Source: Mermis nigrescens (taxonomy: Eukaryota > Nematoda > Enoplea > Mermithida > Mermithidae). From it: a DNA stretch of 64,000 nucleotides. Shown here in pieces: positions 40,207-55,244 of this stretch. The position numbers and the translations under genes are program-made. The notes below the pieces were generated by a model. The model was not told the DNA's origin and made no database searches. It saw only the letters and a program-made list of their open reading frames with translations. Numbering within the stretch: position 1 is the stretch's first letter; the number at the start of each line of letters is the position of its first letter. The stretch lies in NCBI GenBank assembly GCA_036768485.1, contig JAVLUZ010000730.1, positions 204,261 through 268,260 on the forward strand. The letters are read 5' to 3'.

Positions 40207-41470
40207 ATACCATGATCCTGTTGAGCGGCTTTGAATAAAAATAAGTCGAAAATCATAAAAAATTGTGATTTAATCTTAAAACAAGCGAGCCATGTATTCC
40301 GCAAAAGCAACATTTTTTTAATTGAGCACTAGCATAACTTTTGATGCTGAGATTGAGCAAACTGTAAATATTGTTGATTCGTAAAAGAACAAATATATGA
40401 GAGATATGATCTAAATGAATTAAGTCAAAAATAAGGAGAGGTAATGTATATTGACTTATTTTGCGCAAGACTGAGCTAACAAAGATGTAAAAGTTTTTAT
40501 AATCCATGCCTTTGAAATTAACGCATAACACAGTGATGGGTCTGACAAATTGATATGCAAAATAAGAATAAGCGCAAGGAAGGTGACTGAGAAGTTTGGA
40601 AAATAATACTATTGTGATAGCATCTCTACAATCCAAGTTTTTACAAAACCATAATAGGACAAAGAGTGGAATAAGACTGAGTCAAGTTTTTTATGTAACA
40701 AATTGAGACAAAATTGGGCATGAATATGAAATAGGAATTGGCGGGAATAGTGGAAAACACGTGTGATAAGATCTATGCTAACCAAGTTTTAAGCCTTTGA
40801 AGTTGCATGCGCAAATAGTATGCAAATCAGCATGAAGAATAGGAATGTATAGACCATGCGACTGAGAACTAGCGCAATCATAAAGGAATGCAAGGAAAAA
40901 GGAAAGAAGCTCAATCTTAGGAATGCGGTTGAGAAGCTGAAAAATAAGAATAAACTTGAGGATACAGGAATAATTGTGATCTTATAGGAATGCGACTAAA
41001 TTAATATGCAAAAACAGTATCTTGAGACAAATAGCGCAATAACAATCTCCACAAAGAGCAAGCCAGAATAAAACGTTTGATGTTGGGCATATACTGCTAT
41101 GCAAATTTGTTGTGCAACTGAGAATGGAATGTGATGAAAAAATTGTTGCCTGATAAATAAAAGAAGCGCACAGTATGCAAAATATCATTCTCCAGATTTT
41201 AGCGGCCTCGAATAAAAATTCTCTTTCTAACCATTGTCTATGTCTATAAATAAGAATGACTTTATTAATGTGTTAGATTATTTCAGGATGGCTACTCCAT
41301 TTGATATTCTTAAATGACTAATTGATTCAAAATTATGGGTGCACAATTTGCGATTGCTTTTGATAATATGGAATTGAATAATTAATTACAACGCACCTCA
41401 ATGCCAACATTCATACTAAAAAGGCGTAAAAATATACAGTCCGGCTGGCAATTTCTCAAGCTTTTTCAAA

Positions 41471-42539
41471 ATGGATCACATGCCGGCCAAAATTTTAACA
41501 CACGTTTTTTCATTTCTGAATCCTTTTGATTGGACCGTCTGCAAACGTGTATGCCCTCGATGGTCCATACTAATTGCCACCCAACAATGGCCAGTCGCCC
41601 CAAACGTCATGCTTCACCTGAAAGGCCTGAGTGTGCCCGTTATGGAAATTGTAGTAGCAAATTGCCAACGCCCCCAAATGGACGCTCGCCATTTGACAAT
41701 ATAAAGGTCATTAAATTAACCATCTGTCCAAATAAATGGCGAAACCACAATCGAATCTTACCAGCTGCTGCAGGAGATTAATCCTGGAACGTTAAAACTT
41801 GAATGTGAGTTAAGAGAGGTCTACTTGGAGTTTACAAAAAATGACATTTTCTGGAAAATTTTTGACCGTTTATATAACAAGAAGATAAATTTTGACTTTT
41901 GTTCAGGGTAATTTCAGTAAATACTCGTACCAAATGTTAAGTTATTATTATTATTATTATTATCATTATTACTATTGTTATTATTTTTATTATTTTTATT
42001 ATTATTATTGTTTTTATTCTTTCTGAAAATTTATTTTGTTCATTCTTATTAAAGCCGGATCAATTGTCTTTATCAACCGCGCCTGTATTGTGTGCCGCTT
42101 TCTGGACAGGTGCCCCAAAAATAAAAGCCTGTGGCTCCACAATATTGATGATATTTGCTTAACTGGCTGTGACCATTTTCCAATAAGAGAACTGATTTTT
42201 TGCGGAACTTCAAATGAACTTGAAGACTGCGCCCCGTTTTTCGACCACGGTCACTTAATTTTGAAAAGAATCCGGTCAAATGGCAATTACCCTGGACTAA
42301 TGACCCATATTGTGCACTCGATGGAACGAATAACTGAACTGACTCTTAAATTTGCCGGCAAAACAAATGAGGACATCCGGCGAATTATTTTTTGGGAAAT
42401 TGTTGGAAATTTTAAAAATTCGCAGTTGAAATTCAACTTTTGTTTGTTCAATTTACAATTTATGCACATGTCAAATTTCCGATTGTTTTTCAATGACTTA
42501 CTATGTACTGTACATTATTACGAATCTGTTACATTTTGA
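41471..42539 (+). pseudogene. F-box/LRR-like protein, copy 2 (right end of element A)
   Basis: Same gene as 1027-2095. The F-box exon is open to 41702 and then breaks as in copy 1. The second exon (about 42054-42539) is fully open here for about 160 codons with LRR-like strands (SLWLHNIDDICLTGC, ITELTLKFAG), showing that the frameshift in copy 1 is new. (TTA)n lies in the intron. Confidence 0.6.
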
Positions 42540-42990
42540 TATTTTGGCGCGCAGTACTGTAAAGTTTTGAAACTGGCTGAAAGTGAACGCTTGTTACAAC
42601 TGTACAATTATGCTCCGTCTAATTAAACCACCATTCTTTTCACCATCTGTAAAAAACGAACCAAATATTGAAGCATTCTTGGAGAAAAACGGCTTGAAAG
42701 TTGGGGGTTGAACTTTTAGTCTAGAGCAACGGCCTCCCTGCTCACCACCTGAGTGATTACAAGCGCAGCGGGCCATGGACCTAGACTATCAATATAGATT
42801 TTCTCTCACACAATTATAAAGGTAATTAGCAAAACTGCTTGTGCGCCCTATCTGCAGAACATCAAAGCAAAACTTTTACGCTATTTTTGATAAAATGTAT
42901 AATAAAATATATAGTTCACATTCACTACACTGATTAGCCTGCCATACACTTACTCTAAAATCATTTCCTACTTAGGTTATTTATAACTTT

Positions 42991-43445
42991 TTTACTCAAA
43001 AATGAAAAGTAGTAGTAAAGCTAGGTATAGCGTGCAATGGAAAGTGTACATCAGCTTTCGGCCCTGAAAAACAAACTACAGAAATTATTTAAAGTATAAA
43101 CACTGTCATTCCGGCGATTGGCACTGGTCGGTCACCTGGCACTGGTCGGTCTTCTGGGGGTGCGGGAGGGAATCCTAACCCCATGGCTCAGCTTCTTTTC
43201 ACAGGGCTGCCCTTTAAGGCTGCTCTGTGACCCCATGGCTGCTCAATAATCCCAAGGCTGCTCCCTACACCCACAGCTGCTCCCTACTCCAAGGACTGCC
43301 CCCTAAGGCTGCTTACTGACCCGCTCCTTCAGCTAGGGCTGCTCCCTGACCCCGTGGCTGCTCTTTAGGGCTGCTTCCTTCCCTTAGACTGCTCCTTGAC
43401 CCGCTCCCTTTGCTAGGGCTGCTCCCTAGGCTGCTCCTATAACAC
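42991..43445. repeat. GC-rich terminal-type repeat, copy 2
   Basis: Same orientation as 2550-3005 and inverted relative to 14368-14823, so A lies between inverted copies at 14368-14823 and here. Confidence 0.75.
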
Positions 43446-43596
43446 GCCAAGCGTGTTTAACTCATTCCCACTCTTGGTCCTATCAACACAGGTACCGCGT
43501 TTGGTCTATACTACCTATGCTTTTTTCAAGAGCTGCCTATCTTATAACATAGGCTATGTTATAACGTTACATCCAGGTTAATACATAACAACTGTG

Positions 43597-45538
43597 TTCA
43601 TCTTTTTCGACTTCAAGGCTTGTCAAGATGAGGAACTAGGCTAGGACAAAAAACATATCCCCAACTGCTGCATCGCCTACCGAGTATGCGACGTATGCCA
43701 AAACAATCCCTCAGGCTACTGTGGAAACTGTGGTGGCGAGAACCGCCACGTTTTCACTGGCAAACAATGCCAAAGTCATTTTGGCGCATGGCTCTTCTCC
43801 GAACAAAACCGAGGGGCCACCGCCTTGGTGCACAATGCCCGAGGATTTGACTCTCAATTCTTGCTCAAATATCTCCACAAACAAAAGACGATCAAACCTA
43901 AGATTGTCACAAAAGGTTAGAATAAATATAAAAATTAAATAAATACTAAAATAATTAAATAAAATAATTAAATAAATAGCAAATAACTAAATAAATCACA
44001 GATAAATAGCAAATAATTAAATAAATGGTTAATAAACAGCAAATAATTAAATAAAAAATTAAATAAATAGCAAATAATAACAAATAATAAAATAGGAATA
44101 AATAAGTAATTAAATAAACGATTAATAAATAGCAAATAATTCAATAAACAGCAAATAAATTACAAATAATTACATAAAATTGAATAAATGCTTAATAAAT
44201 AGTGAATAAAATAGTAATTGGGTACATTATATTTAAATTAATTACACAATAATTAAAAATACATGGTAAGTAAAATAAATTTACGAATTTAAATTAATTA
44301 ATTAAATTGTATATTGGTTCAGGACTCGAAATAATGATGTTGGAAGCTGGAGGCGTCCGCATCATTGACACTTTGAGCTTCATACCCATGCCCTTGCATT
44401 CCTTCCCAGAAACGTTCAATGAAACCGAACTCAAAAAAGGCTTTTTCCCCCACTTGTTCAATACCGTTGCCAACTGGACATGCGATTCTATGCTCCCGAT
44501 GGGATGAAAGACGACGTCAGGGCAGAATTCCTAGCGTGGTGAGTAAAAATCGATAATTTCTGACGCGTTTTAGCCTAGAGGATGGGTGGGGCAACTCCTA
44601 CCGTGTATGCATATATGTATGCAAATTTACAACTCGTTATTATTGCATAAAATTACATTTTTTTTAAAAAATTTTCAGGTACGAACAAGAAAAGGGGACC
44701 CATTTCAATTTCAAAAAGGAGCTAATTGAATATTGTGAGAGCAACGTGCACATTTTGACCAAGTGCGCGCTCAAATTTTGCGACATCTTCATCTCCGAAA
44801 CCAATATTGACCCATTCCTGACTAGCCTCACAATAGCCTCCACGTGCAACCGCGTCTTCCGACAAAATTTCCTCAAGGAGAACACGATTGGGATTGTTCC
44901 CACTGGGGGCTACAGATCTGGGAAAAACCAGTCTGTTAAAGAACTCAAGCGGCTAAAATGGATTATTGAAACCCAGAACATCCCAATCCGACACAAGCTC
45001 AATGGGGGCGAGATAAAAATAGGCAAATACAAGGTTGATGGATTGCACAAAAGGACCGTCTACGAGTTTCAAGGATGCTGGTATGTTAACTTTTGCACTT
45101 TTAGGTAGAGGGAGCAGGGCCATAACCCCTTTATTATGCATATTACTGTCTAAATAACCTTGCGTTTTCAGGTTTGTTACTTTTAAAAACAAAAATTGAT
45201 TTTTTTTCCTTGTAATCTTCAGGTGGCATGGGTGCCCCAAATGCATGACAAAAAGGTACATTCTCACCCTAGATCAACAACGATCCGCCGAAGAGGCATT
45301 CCAAGCTACTATTGAACGAAAAGCATACCTAGAAACCCGAGGCTATACTGTGATTGAGAAATGGGAATGCAAGCTCGCCAAGGAATTAAAAGTGAGTTAA
45401 AAATTAGAATTCTTATAAACATCGTATTTTGTTAGTATATGACCATTAAATAACCTTGCGTATTCAGGTTTGTTCCTTTTCATTATTGCAGAATTGATTT
45501 TTTCGTTTTTTTTTCAGCAAAACAAGGCTTTGAAAACG
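43597..45538 (+). pseudogene. polB: PolB of element C, copy 2, truncated at 3' end
   Basis: Exonuclease and N-terminal polymerase exons as in copy 1, with introns at matching places. The codon that is TGA at 4819 in copy 1 is CAA here, and the last acceptor keeps AG. Homology ends after CAAGGCTTTGAAAAC, where the deletion joins DNA equivalent to 9160 onward. It therefore has no polymerase motifs. Confidence 0.85.
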
Positions 45539-46439
45539 CGAGCATCAGATTTTTCACGAGTTTTTAGTGTTTAAAAATAGGATGTTAATTTCAATCCGAC
45601 GTATCGCATTCAGCTAATTAATTTGTCCAAGTAAAGCGTCGAGTTTTTTATGTTTAATTGTCAGAACGCGAGCATAAGATTTTTCATGAGTTTTTAGTGC
45701 CAACAGTAATCAAGCCTTCTTGCCTTTATTGCATTAATGTATCATCTTGCGTTTTCGCTTTTTTATTATACCTAATTGTGGTGCTCTCTTATTTAACTTC
45801 TGCATCGTTTTCGATTGCCCCTAATCATACTTTAAAGCATGCATCTTTCTAAACACAAGTTCCTACTGCTAGACTTGGAAAGGGGGCTAAATTAGATGCA
45901 TGTACACACTCTGCATGAGCTGCCAGAAGTGACGTCCATTATCAATAGTGTGTCATCAAAGGGTGGGTTCAATTCCGACAGAAATTTTGTACTTCAAATA
46001 GGCAAATTAGGGGGAGCTTTCCTTTTCAAAATAAGTAGACACCCCTGTCTATTTTTGTCCCTAAAACACTTCAGTAGGTACATAGGTATATGCACGTGGG
46101 GGAAGTGGTTTGTAGGGAGGCATGACAGCCCTGATACATACATATGTACATATGTACTGTATATGTATGCTCACGAATATTGCTGCAACGTAACATTTAC
46201 TTGATAAAACAACTGAATGTGGGGAAAGGTCGCTGCTCAACTTTTGTAAATTTTTAAAACGAAGAAAAAATTGCAAGAAAACGCCTGCCATTAATTTTTA
46301 ACGCAAAAAAGGCGCAAAAACTAATTTATTTGCTGCGACGTTTTCCCACGTTCAAATTTGAAGTTGATGCAACCAGCTCCACATTGGTCGCTTCATGCAA
46401 CAAAGCATTATGCGCCTCCTTAGCATCACAAACGTCACG

Positions 46440-47551
46440 CGCGAATCGAATTAAATTCAAGCAGAGTCGAAAAAGGCCAATAAATGTTCTGTCAAGATAA
46501 AATTTTAAGGATTTGCAGCGCAAATTTTTTTCAATTCGTTCACTTCGGCTATAACCATCCTATCCTTGAGTTTGGGAATATTTTCGCAAGAATACTTCGT
46601 CAATGCGTCGCCACTGTTTAATTTGATGGCTGTGTATGGCTTTTTTGCTAATTTGGCCTTAAACCAAAAAGAATATTTAGTTCTTGTCTACCTGACTGCA
46701 CATGTTTTGAGGAATTAAAATTGAAAAATGCACCTTCCTGCACGTTGACAGATTATTGAAAACTGCTTCAAAATTTCAATCAAAAATTATTGTTTAGCCT
46801 TATTGAGTTTATATTAATTCGATACATTATCCCTGGAAACAAGCTAAAAAGCTGGTATATGCATTTAAAATCGTTGAAAATAGAAATAATGCTAAAAATA
46901 TAGGTACATTGAATGTGAGAAATATGACATCATCAAGGCAATAGGCATTCTTAAAGCATAATTGAAGATAGAGTAAAACCCAATTTTTAATGTTTTAATT
47001 AGCCTATATATCTATCAATTTTGAACGGAATTTAGGTAATTAATATTGAAAAAATGCACATCTTTTGAGCGTGGAAGGCACATTACATGTAAACAACAAA
47101 ACTATATAAAGTTTTTATTTGAAAATTTTTCAAATAAATCCTTCTTTTTCGCAACCCCATATTTATTGCATTAGTTATTTCGAAGGTCATGGTTTAGAAA
47201 AAAAACATGTATTTTGCGCAATTTTATGGAAGTGAGTTTCAGTAATAACAATAATGCATGTCTCAAACTGATAAATATGACTGAAAATACGAAAAATCTT
47301 AAGTCAAATTTACGTTGATTTTTGAATCCTCCAGCGTAAATACTTCTCAAAAGGTATGTACATAGGTACATACCTTTAATTCATCTTTGCTCAATTTTTT
47401 TGGAATAACTACAGGAACAACGCTGATTTCATTAGTTCCATTAGACATTCTTTTGATTTTCTTTGGTGGCGTTAAAGCCGCTTCAGTCAACAGAGGGTCC
47501 CAGCGCTTTTGGTGGCGAGGCATCAAAGATGGGATCAAAATCTTGAGCCAT
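46440..47551 (-). pseudogene. Unknown spliced gene of element C, copy 2
   Basis: The counterpart of 10030-11382 without the MITE. The downstream exon can be read across the empty site. A one-base insertion near 47502 shifts the first exon, and a TAA interrupts the second near 46495. Confidence 0.4.
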
Positions 47552-47869
47552 TACAGCAAAATTGAGCAAATTTTAGCAAATTTGATAAAAATTGCGAAAA
47601 ACGGAAGAACCACGAAAAGCCAAAAAGATCAAAGGATTTGCTGCCCTGTTTTAAACCGTGAGAGGAGTTTCCCAGAAACCCAAATGCCTATGTTTTGCAT
47701 GCGTGTGACGTAAAGCGTGCAGTGCTTCATTCTAAAGCGATGTTATCATTATGAACTAAATTGGGAACGGTTAATTTGTTCAATTTGTTTGACGAAATTT
47801 TTATCCAATCGAACTCGAACACGTCTTCTTTCTGCATCTATTTGTACAAATCGATTCAATTGAAATGGC

Positions 47870-48731
47870 GCGAAATATAGTTCAAAAAATCTTCATATTC
47901 AACGTTCAGTTGAGAGCTATAAAGAGTTGAAGTGCACGACACGGATTTGTGAGCTAAATAATTCACAATGATTTTTAAACATTCGAAAAATCGGCTTCCA
48001 TATTCGAAAAAAATCGCGTAAATCAATGAAAATATACTCCAGCTGCGTAGATTCCAAAATTGCATTTGACAACAAGTTATTTGTATAATTTTGAACGTAG
48101 CAATTCAATAATTTCAAAGTTTTTGGGTCGAGATTGCGAATCACAGCTCGAAAATCATTATCAAGGACAACCCATTTGAGAATGAGCTCGTTCCATGGGG
48201 TGTAAGGCATGGGAATCCACTCGTGCAAACACAGCTTGCAGTCATACAAGTAGACTCGACGGTCGGGGCTATATTTTCTAAGGAATAGCTGCAAAATTTG
48301 AGCGCCTCAAAAGTGGTTGATATTGGCGTTTTTGAGCCAAATGTAGGCAGGGTGACACTGAAAATTATTCATATTTTGACATGTTATTCACGAAAATTCC
48401 GACTTATGACAGAAAAAAATGCACAAAAAGAACATAAATTTTCAAATTAGGAGCAATTTTTTCACCTTTTTATTAATTCGAGTAAGCGGCTATAAAATTC
48501 CTCATTTAGTCTTTTGTCACAATTGGGTTGAATAATGACAACATCAATTTCAGGGCCTCCCACTACGGGTAACAGGCGATAATCATTATTGGGATTGCCA
48601 GCGCGGTAGCTAATTTTAAAATCAATATTTTGATTCAAGCTTAATGGAATAAGCTTAATGTTAATGATGGCTTTATCGGCCATCAGGCAGCAAGGAGCCA
48701 CGTGTAATTCGATTATAATCAGGACAAACAT
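47870..48731 (-). pseudogene. F-box-family LRR-like protein, copy 2
   Basis: Counterpart of 11688-12510; an extra A near 48010 breaks the LRR-like exon. The first exon is open from 48731 (IIIELHVAPCCLMADK) to the stop at 48462. Confidence 0.45.
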
Positions 48732-48908
48732 TTCGGATTTTTACTCTTTATTGCTAGGTGAAATAAGTGAAAACTTTTTCTTGAAGAAATTTGGGCAGAT
48801 TCATTTTTTTGGAGCGTATCAAACAAAAAAATACAATACAGTTTTTCTCGGGAAAAACTTTCCCGGAAACTATAAATAACATTAATGTAAATCAAATGTT
48901 TTTAAATA

Positions 48909-49391
48909 ATGTTTCTGTTGTTTTTTCTTCATTTAGCCGTTAGGCTTATGAACGAATGTTACGACAGTGCAAATGATACTGTGGTGTGTCTTAACTTAAA
49001 CAACTACAGTAGACTTCCAAGATCTATACAAAACATGGTTCTGAAGGAAAGTTGCGATTTTCAGGTTTCCAACTGGAGAAATTTAACTGCATGTTTTCCG
49101 AAACTTCAAGTCAATGAAATTTGAGCCTGGATGCCAAAACTGCTTGAAAATTGATGAAAATTTCTGAGGATTAAATGTCGAAGGAAGGTGTTTATTGAGC
49201 AATACAAAATGCAGGCATAAAGAGGAACTGAATGTGATTTCCAATGAAATTATAAGCTGTATAGTTTTCTTAGCTCACTATAGCCGTTCTTTACACCATT
49301 TGTTTTATTCAAACAGAAATTTTACAGCATTTCACAAAAAGAAATTATAACAACGTTCAATCTAGTGCTGCAGTCGACATGCCCATATAGC
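48909..49391 (+). pseudogene. Secreted/type I membrane LRR-like protein, copy 2
   Basis: As 12736-13215, with an extra base near 49108 and one near 49275 in addition to the shared TGA. Confidence 0.5.
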
Positions 49392-49757
49392 GCAACGCAT
49401 ATCATGAGTCCTTCGAGTTCCTTCTTATTTTTTTCGATTTGCTTGGGCGTCGGTTCGGGTTTGGGCGGCGGTGGTTTCTTTCCAAAAACGGCAAGCTTTT
49501 TATCGATAGTCAGTTTGACGCCAGCGTTCGTTTTGGTGTCAATTCGTACAAAATTGCCATCGTAAAAAGCCTTCAAATTTTTGATATTGCAATCTTTTTT
49601 GCAGTTTTGTGCACGCTTTGAACAGAAACTTTGTATAATTTACGCCCTTTACGCCCAGAACGTGGTTGGCTTCAATAATCAAAAATCGATGAACTACTCA
49701 AATTTTAATATTGTCAGCGGTGAATTTTTTGTTGAAAAGGCGGAATTCTATCATCAT
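49357..49757 (-). pseudogene. Hsp20-like protein, copy 2
   Basis: As 13182-13581; the shared TGA and further frame changes (about 49400 and 49585) are present. The TBP frame runs into this start without a stop. Confidence 0.35.
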
Positions 49758-49759
49758 TC

Positions 49760-50299
49760 CTAAAACATTTACTAAGTTTTTACAACAATCAAGCAAACAG
49801 CTGACAATAATATGAGCGTGATGTAAACAACTTTTTAGTTTTGAGCCAGTCAGTATGTACTTTCCAGTGTGAAAAACGATTACAGTAACACCATATATTT
49901 GGTACTTTAACGCAGGAAACAGTTCAGGTTCGAAAATGCATTTAGGTCTACATTTTTTGTACAGTTTTGGCAAACTTATTGGAAAACACATATCATGATG
50001 CGCGACGTAATTAGAAATGGCGAAATTGCGCAAAACAGCTTCAAAGTTGCATTCTTTCAAAAGTTCAATTGTCTTTTCAAGCGCGCATTTAGCATCGTTT
50101 TCGCTTTTTGTTCCAGTAGATACTAGCTTTCCTAGATGCGAAAACAAGCACGGTAGAATGAGGATGTTTGATTTTCAAGCTCAGGCTAGGAAATTTGCCA
50201 GGCTTGTACTTTACGAATTTCGAACAGTGAGCAGCCAGAGTATTGAGATTTAAATGCACAGCCACAATTGGCTTGAGCAATAATATCACAAATTTGCAT
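49760..50299 (-). pseudogene. TBP-like protein, copy 2
   Basis: As 13612-14121, but here the C-terminal repeat is in frame through VIVFHTGKYILTGSK, while extra bases near 50130 and 50252 shift the N-terminal part. Each copy thus carries a different break. Confidence 0.75.
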
Positions 50300-50343
50300 T
50301 TTAGGAGACTAAATTCATACAATGAAAATTCTAACAAAAATGC

Positions 50344-50344
<1 letters not shown>

Positions 50345-50406
<62 letters not shown>
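50345..50406. repeat. (AT)n microsatellite, copy 2
   Basis: About 60 bp, half the length of the copy at 14167. Confidence 0.98.
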
Positions 50407-50408
<2 letters not shown>

Positions 50409-50486
50409 AAAAAAATTCATATTGTAAACTGAATAATTTAAACTAAAATGTAAATAAAACGGTCTAGTCTCAGTTCGCCATCGAGT

Positions 50487-51866
50487 GGCTTAAACCTGTT
50501 GCGCCCCGACACGGCGCCCAACCATGCAACAGATCTTACCTTATCTTCTTTACACCGGGCATGCCTGAAAGATAAGTAATACTTTACACTGCATAAAATA
50601 ACTAAAAGTTTATACTACGGACTGCTTAGGCTACCATCTGCAGGCCTGGGGGCACCATCCCCTAGGCTTTAGAGTACCTTTGGCTCAAAAAATCAATAAT
50701 TTTTGAGTTTCCCGGGGAAACTCCCTCCCCAAGGACCCCCGGACAGGTCTGGATGGTTCCCCCTCCTAGGGCATGCCCGGGCCTGCCCGGGCATGCACCC
50801 CCTTGCTACCTGGCCCCCACCCCAGGGTGCAGGTTTGGGCCGCGCCCGCCTATGCTTAAGCACAGGCTATGTTATAACATTGTGTCCAGGGTGACCCGGT
50901 TATGTAATGAAGCGCTTTTGGTGATTTTTTTGTTCAGGACATTGATTTATGATGATTTCTGCTACAAACGTTTTTGACCGCTATATTAAATTGGGTTGCT
51001 TTCTATATGCGCACACAAGTTCTAGAGATGGGGTAAACTGAGTTTCCTGCAGGAAGGGTGGGAGCAAACCAGTAACTAATTTTACTTTCCAATATAAAAT
51101 GTTGATAATTTGTAGTGTTTTACTTTCATGATTTTTTTGGTTAAATTTGCATGAAATCCAAATGACCATAAGTTTAGTAATTCTGGTTATTAAATTTTAC
51201 ATTTAATGTTATTAGATAGATGAAAATGTTGTTGTTTTAATAAGACCTAGCAGTGGTTCGGTGTTGCAGCTGTAACTGATATTCAAAGAATTATATGGCT
51301 TCAGTGTATTATTACATAGCTCTTAATTTTGATACCTACATATGCTTTCTCATTCCCATCAGTAATATTACATGTTATTGTCTAAAAAGGCGGTCACCTT
51401 CAAGCCTAGGCAAATGTGTAATCTCTTGAAAGTGGTTATTTTTAAAGTTATTCAATTTTATACTTTATTCTATTGATTTGAATCTCCTTATTTCTTTTAA
51501 AAATATTTCATGTTTTAATGCTTTAAGAAGATTAAACATTGCCAAAATGCCAAAAAATACAATCTTTTGAGGCACGTCCACTATTTTTTAACCTAAACAG
51601 GCACATTGAAATTTCACCATCCAGCCTAGAATTTCTAAGTTGTTCATGTCTGGTGGCGGATAACCACTTGGCAAGGTTTGGGGGACCTCTCTGCTAGGAT
51701 TACCTGTCACTTTTTCATATTGGTTAGCAAGTGGGTTTAGGGGCATAGATCCTTCTTCCCTGGGAATCCAGCAGACCCCAGAAAACAATGATAAACCTGC
51801 AGAATTGATTGCTTTATGTTAATTAGAATTTTTAAGCTTAACCAGAATCCGAGAATCGGTAGCCAC
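50487..51866. other. Flank after copy 2; no supported gene
   Basis: A GC-rich part (50640-50850; GGGCATGCCCGGGCCTGCCC palindromic) is followed by a short match to the C-element palindrome region (50850-50892, CAGGCTATGTTATAACAT). The rest is AT-rich without long coding frames. Confidence 0.5.
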
Positions 51867-52093
51867 CACATATTGGCGTGTAGGTGGGTTTGAGGGGAGG
51901 GTGGTATGCACCCCCATAATTCAAATTTTGAATTTTTTTTGCTTTTTTAGCAATTTTTTGATGCAATTAGATAGTGCTCAATGAGAAACGTCGAAAAATG
52001 GTGTTTTTTCGCCATACAACCACTTTTAAGACCATGTTCGACCTTGAAAATTTTTCACCTCCACCCCCAGAATTTTGTTGCTGCCCATCTATG
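51867..52093 (-). mobile_element. hAT-type MITE copy 5
   Basis: Exact 8-bp duplication GTAGCCAC (51859-51866, 52094-52101). Somewhat shorter and more diverged. Confidence 0.9.
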
Positions 52094-52101
52094 GTAGCCA
52101 C

Positions 52102-53229
<1,128 letters not shown>

Positions 53230-53289
53230 TATTCTAAATATACTATTCTAAATTCCTTTGCGGTAATTTTTGAAACAATTTCGCGACTT

Positions 53290-54880
53290 TCATTTATAGA
53301 ATGGATAAAATTGAATGTTATTATGATTTCTTTTTTGCAATTTTCTTTTATGAAAGCATGATTCAAACAGTGCAATGATTTGTAACTTATGTTTTATTGT
53401 CATGATGGGTGAAAAACAAGGGCAAAATACTTGGCCGGCTCTGTTTTTGCCACAACAATAGCACATAGATAATTTGCTGTGACTACAATTGTTGCACACA
53501 ATGTGAGCTACACATAAGTTTGGGACGTGCTCCAACTCTAGTCCGTAAACCGCATCTTTGAATAAATGTATCTGCGTAGTCTCCAAATCAAAGAAAAAAT
53601 GAAACGAGCAACAAATTCATCCTTTTCACCTTTACTCAGTCTATCCTCATTCTCATCTTTGCTTTCCTCATTGTCCTCATTAGATAATTTTTGCATATAG
53701 CATAAATGATCTTGAAGAAACAAAATAAAAGGAAAACAGAATTACTTTTAAAGTTGAAACTTGAATACCTTTTAAAAGGACTTTTTTCTTGTAAATATTC
53801 GCATCTGTGCTTTCGAAATTTCGCATTTTAAGCAGGGCAGAGAATGATAACAAGAAGAGCATTTCTGTTTGCAACAATGGTCTTCCATGTTATTAAACAG
53901 TATTTTACAATGTTCACATAAATCACTCCTTGAGAAAAAACTTTTAATTTAACCAATCGACCATCTTGCAGGTACAAATGCAGAATTTTATCGCTTTTTG
54001 TTGACCCTAAATTACAATACATAAAAAATCTTAATCAAATGAAAATTTCAGTACGCAACTCAGCCTTGAAGAGCAAATTGTTTGAAAAGCCCTTTCCAGA
54101 CACTTTGATCTGGTACCTCTGTATAGCGCACTGTAGTTTGATAACTTCACATTTCCGCAAAGTCCTCTATACCCTTTGAACTAGCCAAATTCATTTATTT
54201 TGACACCTCACTCTTTTGTATTGTGCAGCTTTGTTTAATCAATTCTCAATGTTATGCCAATCCATCTCTGTGCAAATAAGCCATTACAACTACTGAGGCC
54301 CTCCTTGCCAAGCAGAAATCGTGTTTATTATGAATTTATACAAAGCAGCCGCCGTGTGTTCAACTCAAAAATTGTTCATGTAAAATTCGCTATTTATGAT
54401 TTCCACTACCGGCTTGAGGCGTTACTGTGACAATCTTAATAGTCAAATTCTCAGTATCAATTTTTACCTCTTGATTTGATTGCTAAATTTGCTCAATTTG
54501 AGCTAAAATAGTATTGCCAGTAATATTCTGTTGATTTTGGAAATGGAAGTACACCAGTTTATCCAAATTGGGATGAGCTAAATGTAAACCCACTAACACC
54601 ATCAAATCCATTCTAGATAATATAGTCTCAATGGCGTGATTGAAAATAGCCAGTACACATTTGTTGACATTTTCCTATTTGTCCAAATGTATACAGCAAA
54701 TTTGGTATTCTGCGCCTTCCATATTGCAGCGCTTTACACGTTGCATAACAGGATTGCTCAATTTGGTAGAAACGCTCCACTGCAAAGTCTCCCCCAGTCT
54801 GCTCATCATCAAACGCTCACCATTCATCAGCAGTAATTGAGCTGTCTTTTTCAAAGGAATCAAGTGCTAAAGTTGCATAA
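53290..54880 (-). pseudogene. polB: PolB N-terminal relic (fourth PolB copy)
   Basis: Read on the minus strand from right to left: an N-terminal domain piece (HAIETILSRMD, GLHLAHPNLDKL, TILAQIEQI; compare B HPTLKSWRLF); a zinc region (LCEHCKILFNNMEDHC, then CSSCYHSLPCLKCE at about 53930-53820); an acidic linker; the exonuclease start (FFFDLETTQ, with a frame break near 53590); and HVPNLCVAHIVCNNC followed by CYCCGKNR. It supplies exactly the 5' region missing from element C PolB, but in the opposite orientation. Confidence 0.65.
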
Positions 54881-54990
54881 AAACTTTATTGAATCGCATG
54901 TTTGATTTATTTTAGATGAAACTCTTAATTTCATTATTAATTTTTAACACAAAATTATTATTGCTAAACAATTTCCTATTTACCCAGTAC

Positions 54991-55244
54991 CACACATGGG
55001 CGTGGAGGGTTTGGGGGTATGCACCCCAGAAGTTGAAATACCCCCCCCCCAGAAAAAAATTTTTTTTGCTTTTTTAGCAATGTTTTGATGCCATTGGATA
55101 GAGCTTGATGAGAAACGTCAGAAGAATGGTGTTTTTTCGCCATACCACCATTTTTAAGGCCATTTTTGACCTTTAAAAAATTTTTTCAACCCCCCCCCCA
55201 GAAATTTTTCACCCCCCCCAGAATTTTGGTGCTGCCCACCTATG
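54991..55244 (-). mobile_element. hAT-type MITE copy 6
   Basis: Exact 8-bp duplication CCCAGTAC (54983-54990, 55245-55252). Long C-runs. Confidence 0.92.

Larger units (their letters stand above)
40444..50486. repeat. Large duplicated segment, copy 2
   Basis: Direct repeat of 1-14368 lacking about 4 kb of PolB and its downstream region and lacking MITE copies 1-3. It ends just before the position where copy 1 enters the GC-rich terminal repeat. Confidence 0.95.

Noticed and set aside
50700..50980. Plus-strand Pro/Gly-rich frames
   Set aside because: Repeat-driven GC-rich sequence without a conserved domain.
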